Origin: Chloroflexota bacterium
GTDB lineage: Bacteria; Chloroflexota; Anaerolineae; UBA7937; JACPPX01
Length of the DNA stretch: 6,766 nucleotides
Reading direction: 5' to 3'
NCBI GenBank assembly: GCA_016190785.1
Contig: JACPPX010000076.1
Span: 1 to 6,766, forward strand
Below the pieces are notes generated by a model. It searched no databases and was not told the DNA's origin. It saw only the letters and a program-made list of their open reading frames with translations. Each line of letters opens with the position of its first letter. Position 1 is the stretch's first letter. Of this stretch, positions 4,757-6,766 are shown one piece after another. The translations under genes were made by a program, and so were the position numbers.

Positions 4757-6592
4757 ATGTGTGGAATTGTAGGGTATGTGGGACCCCGCACCGCGGCTCC
4801 TATCCTTTTGGATGGGCTGCAACGGTTGGAGTACCGGGGTTATGACTCGGCGGGGATCGCCATCCTTACTCCAGAAAGAAAAATCGAGATAAAAAAGACG
4901 CAGGGCCGGCTTTCTGTGCTCCTCGATGCTCTGCAAGGCAGCACGCCGCCAGGCTACTTAGGCCTGGGCCATACTCGCTGGGCGACCCACGGCGAGCCGA
5001 ACGAGATCAATGCCCATCCCCATGCCGATTGTGATGGTCGGCTGGTGGTGGTCCACAATGGGATCATCGAGAACTACGGGTCGCTGCGGGAAGGGCTGCG
5101 GGCCAAAGGTCACCACTTCACCTCGGAGACGGATACCGAAGTCCTGGCCCATCTCATCGAGGAAGAGTACCGGGGTCACCAGGGACCTGATGAATTTGTG
5201 ACCGCGGTGCGTCGCGCGCTGAAACAGGCGCGGGGAGCCTATGCCCTGGCCGCTTTCTGTGCCGAAGAGCCGGAACTATTAGTTGGGGCCCGGCTTTTCT
5301 CGCCAATGGTGGTGGGCTTGGGGTCCGGTGAAAATTATCTAGCCTCGGACATCCCCGCTCTCCTGCCCTATACCCGCCAGGCCCTAATTGTCGAGGATGG
5401 GGAAATCGTGGCTCTGGACCGGGAAGGAGCCAGTATTTGGAATCTGGAGGGAGTTGCGATTTCTCGCGAGCCATTTCATATTGGCTGGGACCTGGAGGCG
5501 GCAGAGAAGGGTGGGTATCCCCACTTCATGCTCAAGGAGATCTACGAGGAGCCGCAGGTTATAGCCAATGCTCTGCGCGGCCGGCTGGATGGGGAGAGGG
5601 TGTTGCTTCCCGAAGTGGATAAGTTAGACCTAGCAAAGATACAAAAAGCCTATATCGTAGCCTGCGGAACTTCGCATTATGCCGGGCTAGTGGGGAAGCG
5701 GCTGATTGAAGAATTTGCCCGGCTGCCGGCGGAGTCGATCATCGCTTCCGAGTTCCGCTACTCTAACCCGGTCCTGGACCAAAACACCCTGGTGATCCTC
5801 ATCAGCCAATCCGGAGAGACGGCGGACACCTTAGCCGCTTTTCGCCTGGCCAAAGAGAGTGGGGCACCAACTTTGGTGGTAGCCAATGTGCTGGGCTCCT
5901 CGATCACCCGCGGGGCGGATGCTGTGCTTTATCTTCAGGCCGGGCCGGAGATCTGCGTGGTGGCTACCAAAACCTATCTGGCCATGCTGGCCGTGCTTAC
6001 CCTTTTGGCTCTCGACCTAGGCCAGAGGCGGGGCTTGCTGGCCCATTCCCAGATTGCTCCTATACTACAGGAACTTCGCGACCTGTCGGCGAAGGTGGAT
6101 CGCGTGCTGGACGGAGCCGAGGCCATCGCCGAAATAGCGCGGCGGTACGCCGATAGAAAGAATTTCTTTTTTATCGGCCGGGGATGGGATTACCCTAGTG
6201 CTTTAGAAGGGGCCTTGAAACTCAAGGAAATCAGTTATCTCCACGCCGAGGGCTACCCTGCCGGAGAACTCAAGCACGGGCCCATCGCTCTCCTCGACCC
6301 CGAGGTGCCGGTGATGGCTCTCGCCACCCCGGGGCCGCTCTACGAGAAGATAATTTCCAACATCCAGGAGGTGAAAGCCCGCCGGGCCAAGGTTCTGGCC
6401 GTGGCCGCTGAGGGGGATAAGGAGATCACCCATCACGCCGATGAGGTGCTGTGGATCCCGCGCACCCTGGAGCCACTCAGCCCAATTCTCTCGGCTGTGC
6501 CATTGCAGCTCTTTGCCTACTATGTGGCTAGGGAGCGGGGGTGCGATATAGACAAGCCACGGAATCTGGCCAAGAGCGTGACCGTGGAGTAG
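4757..6592 (+). CDS. glmS: Glutamine-fructose-6-phosphate aminotransferase (isomerizing)
   Basis: This encodes 611 residues, standard length. The enzyme converts fructose-6-phosphate and glutamine to glucosamine-6-phosphate and glutamate, the entry step to UDP-GlcNAc and peptidoglycan. The N-terminal class II glutaminase starts MCGIVGYVG with the nucleophile Cys2. It continues with RLEYRGYDSAG (23-33), GHTRWATHG (71-79), HNGIIENY (100-107) and SETDTEV (122-128). The first SIS sugar-binding domain has ACGTS (302-306) and SQSGET (350-355). The second has GALKLKEISY (485-494) and GYPAGELKHGP (499-509). The C-terminus ends in PRNLAKSVTVE with the expected lysine K606. Residues matching the E. coli active site are present at a +3 offset: K488, E491, H507 and K606. 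One stretch is unusual: the normally conserved EIGVASTK..T.QL-type segment reads EICVVATKTYLAML at 398-411. The start is fixed by the strong ribosome site and by the need for Cys2. Regulation is expected through the ribozyme in its leader, and a terminator follows. Confidence 0.98.
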   Translation: MCGIVGYVGPRTAAPILLDGLQRLEYRGYDSAGIAILTPERKIEIKKTQGRLSVLLDALQGSTPPGYLGLGHTRWATHGEPNEINAHPHADCDGRLVVVHNGIIENYGSLREGLRAKGHHFTSETDTEVLAHLIEEEYRGHQGPDEFVTAVRRALKQARGAYALAAFCAEEPELLVGARLFSPMVVGLGSGENYLASDIPALLPYTRQALIVEDGEIVALDREGASIWNLEGVAISREPFHIGWDLEAAEKGGYPHFMLKEIYEEPQVIANALRGRLDGERVLLPEVDKLDLAKIQKAYIVACGTSHYAGLVGKRLIEEFARLPAESIIASEFRYSNPVLDQNTLVILISQSGETADTLAAFRLAKESGAPTLVVANVLGSSITRGADAVLYLQAGPEICVVATKTYLAMLAVLTLLALDLGQRRGLLAHSQIAPILQELRDLSAKVDRVLDGAEAIAEIARRYADRKNFFFIGRGWDYPSALEGALKLKEISYLHAEGYPAGELKHGPIALLDPEVPVMALATPGPLYEKIISNIQEVKARRAKVLAVAAEGDKEITHHADEVLWIPRTLEPLSPILSAVPLQLFAYYVARERGCDIDKPRNLAKSVTVE

Positions 6593-6613
6593 ATAGTAAC
6601 TAACGGAAAAAGC

Positions 6614-6656
6614 GAGGGGCGGAGTGCGCGCAACTCTTGCCCCTCTCTTTTCTTTT
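6614..6656 (+). terminator. Intrinsic terminator of glmS
   Basis: The stem GAGGGGC (6614-6620) pairs perfectly with GCCCCTC (6639-6645). After a small internal loop, GAGT (6622-6625) pairs with ACTC (6633-6636) around the loop GCGCGCA. A T-rich tail (TCTTTTCTTTTT) follows from 6646. It begins about 20 bases after the glmS stop. Confidence 0.92.
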
Positions 6657-6683
6657 TGTTATTATGGAAGTAGGAGGTGCTTT

Positions 6684-6766
6684 GTGCCCACTTTGCCCAC
6701 TTGGAGTGGAAGCAGGAAGTTTAATTATACCGGTTCCACTAAAGAAGGCACAACAATTGTCTATGG
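6684..6766 (+). CDS. Start of an unidentified gene, cut by the window end
   Basis: GTG 6684 follows a strong ribosome site AGGAGGTG (6672-6679) at good spacing, and its frame stays open to the edge (27 complete codons). The visible product reads MPTLPTWSGSRKFNYTGSTK and then EGTTIVYG. The FNYTGSTKEG stretch faintly resembles the N-terminus of PilC/GspF-type pilus or secretion membrane proteins (MPTFxYxGxxxxG), but this is too short to name. A second frame from ATG 6664 is also open to the edge (starting MEVGGALCPLCPLG) but has no ribosome site, so I prefer the GTG frame. A 9-base direct repeat, TGCCCACTT, lies at 6685-6693 and 6694-6702 and encodes the PTLPT start. Confidence 0.45.
   Translation, partial: MPTLPTWSGSRKFNYTGSTKEGTTIVY

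Noticed and set aside
6705..6740. Inverted repeat AGTGGAA/TTCCACT downstream of the terminator
   Set aside because: The arms are only 7 bases with a 22-base gap and fall inside a probable coding start, so this is likely chance.

Overview
This window is ordinary bacterial chromosome. All recognised genes lie on the + strand: five well-supported complete or near-complete protein genes, one gene cut by each window edge, and one clear structured RNA. The DNA is moderately GC-rich. Strong AGGAGG-type ribosome sites precede several genes. Three features fit a Gram-positive-type lineage such as Bacillota or a Chloroflexota-like group: an AmaP/Asp23-type membrane protein, the order scpB-cmk-plsC, and a glmS self-cleaving ribozyme. 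The sequence alone does not settle which lineage it is.

Layout. (1) Positions 1-1862 hold the 3' part of a large YfhO-type multi-pass membrane protein whose start lies upstream of the window. (2) Positions 1890-4486 hold a tightly packed set: an AmaP-like envelope-stress membrane protein, scpB (chromosome condensation), cmk (CMP kinase) and a PlsC-type acyltransferase. The amaP/scpB junction carries three tandem copies of a 19-base unit, cmk has no ribosome site but a promoter-like sequence just upstream of its ATG, and cmk/plsC overlap. (3) Positions 4487-4756 are non-coding and hold a glmS ribozyme (core 4518-4712) followed by a strong ribosome site. A good sigma-A-type promoter for this unit lies inside the 3' end of plsC. 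(4) Positions 4757-6592 encode GlmS, followed by an intrinsic terminator at about 6614-6656. (5) Positions 6684-6766 begin another reading frame with its own ribosome site, cut by the window end.

How the parts work together. GlmS makes glucosamine-6-phosphate, the first committed precursor for peptidoglycan and other amino sugars. In known systems this product binds the ribozyme in the glmS mRNA leader and triggers its self-cleavage, so 4518-6592 is a self-contained feedback loop. The upstream genes supply general growth functions: chromosome segregation, nucleotide recycling, phospholipid synthesis and envelope stress. I see no mobile element, CRISPR array, tRNA, rRNA or defence system. I found no convincing new system. 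The points most worth a second look are a departure from the usual sequence in the ribozyme core, the 19-base tandem repeat at the amaP/scpB junction, and the possible leaderless start of cmk.
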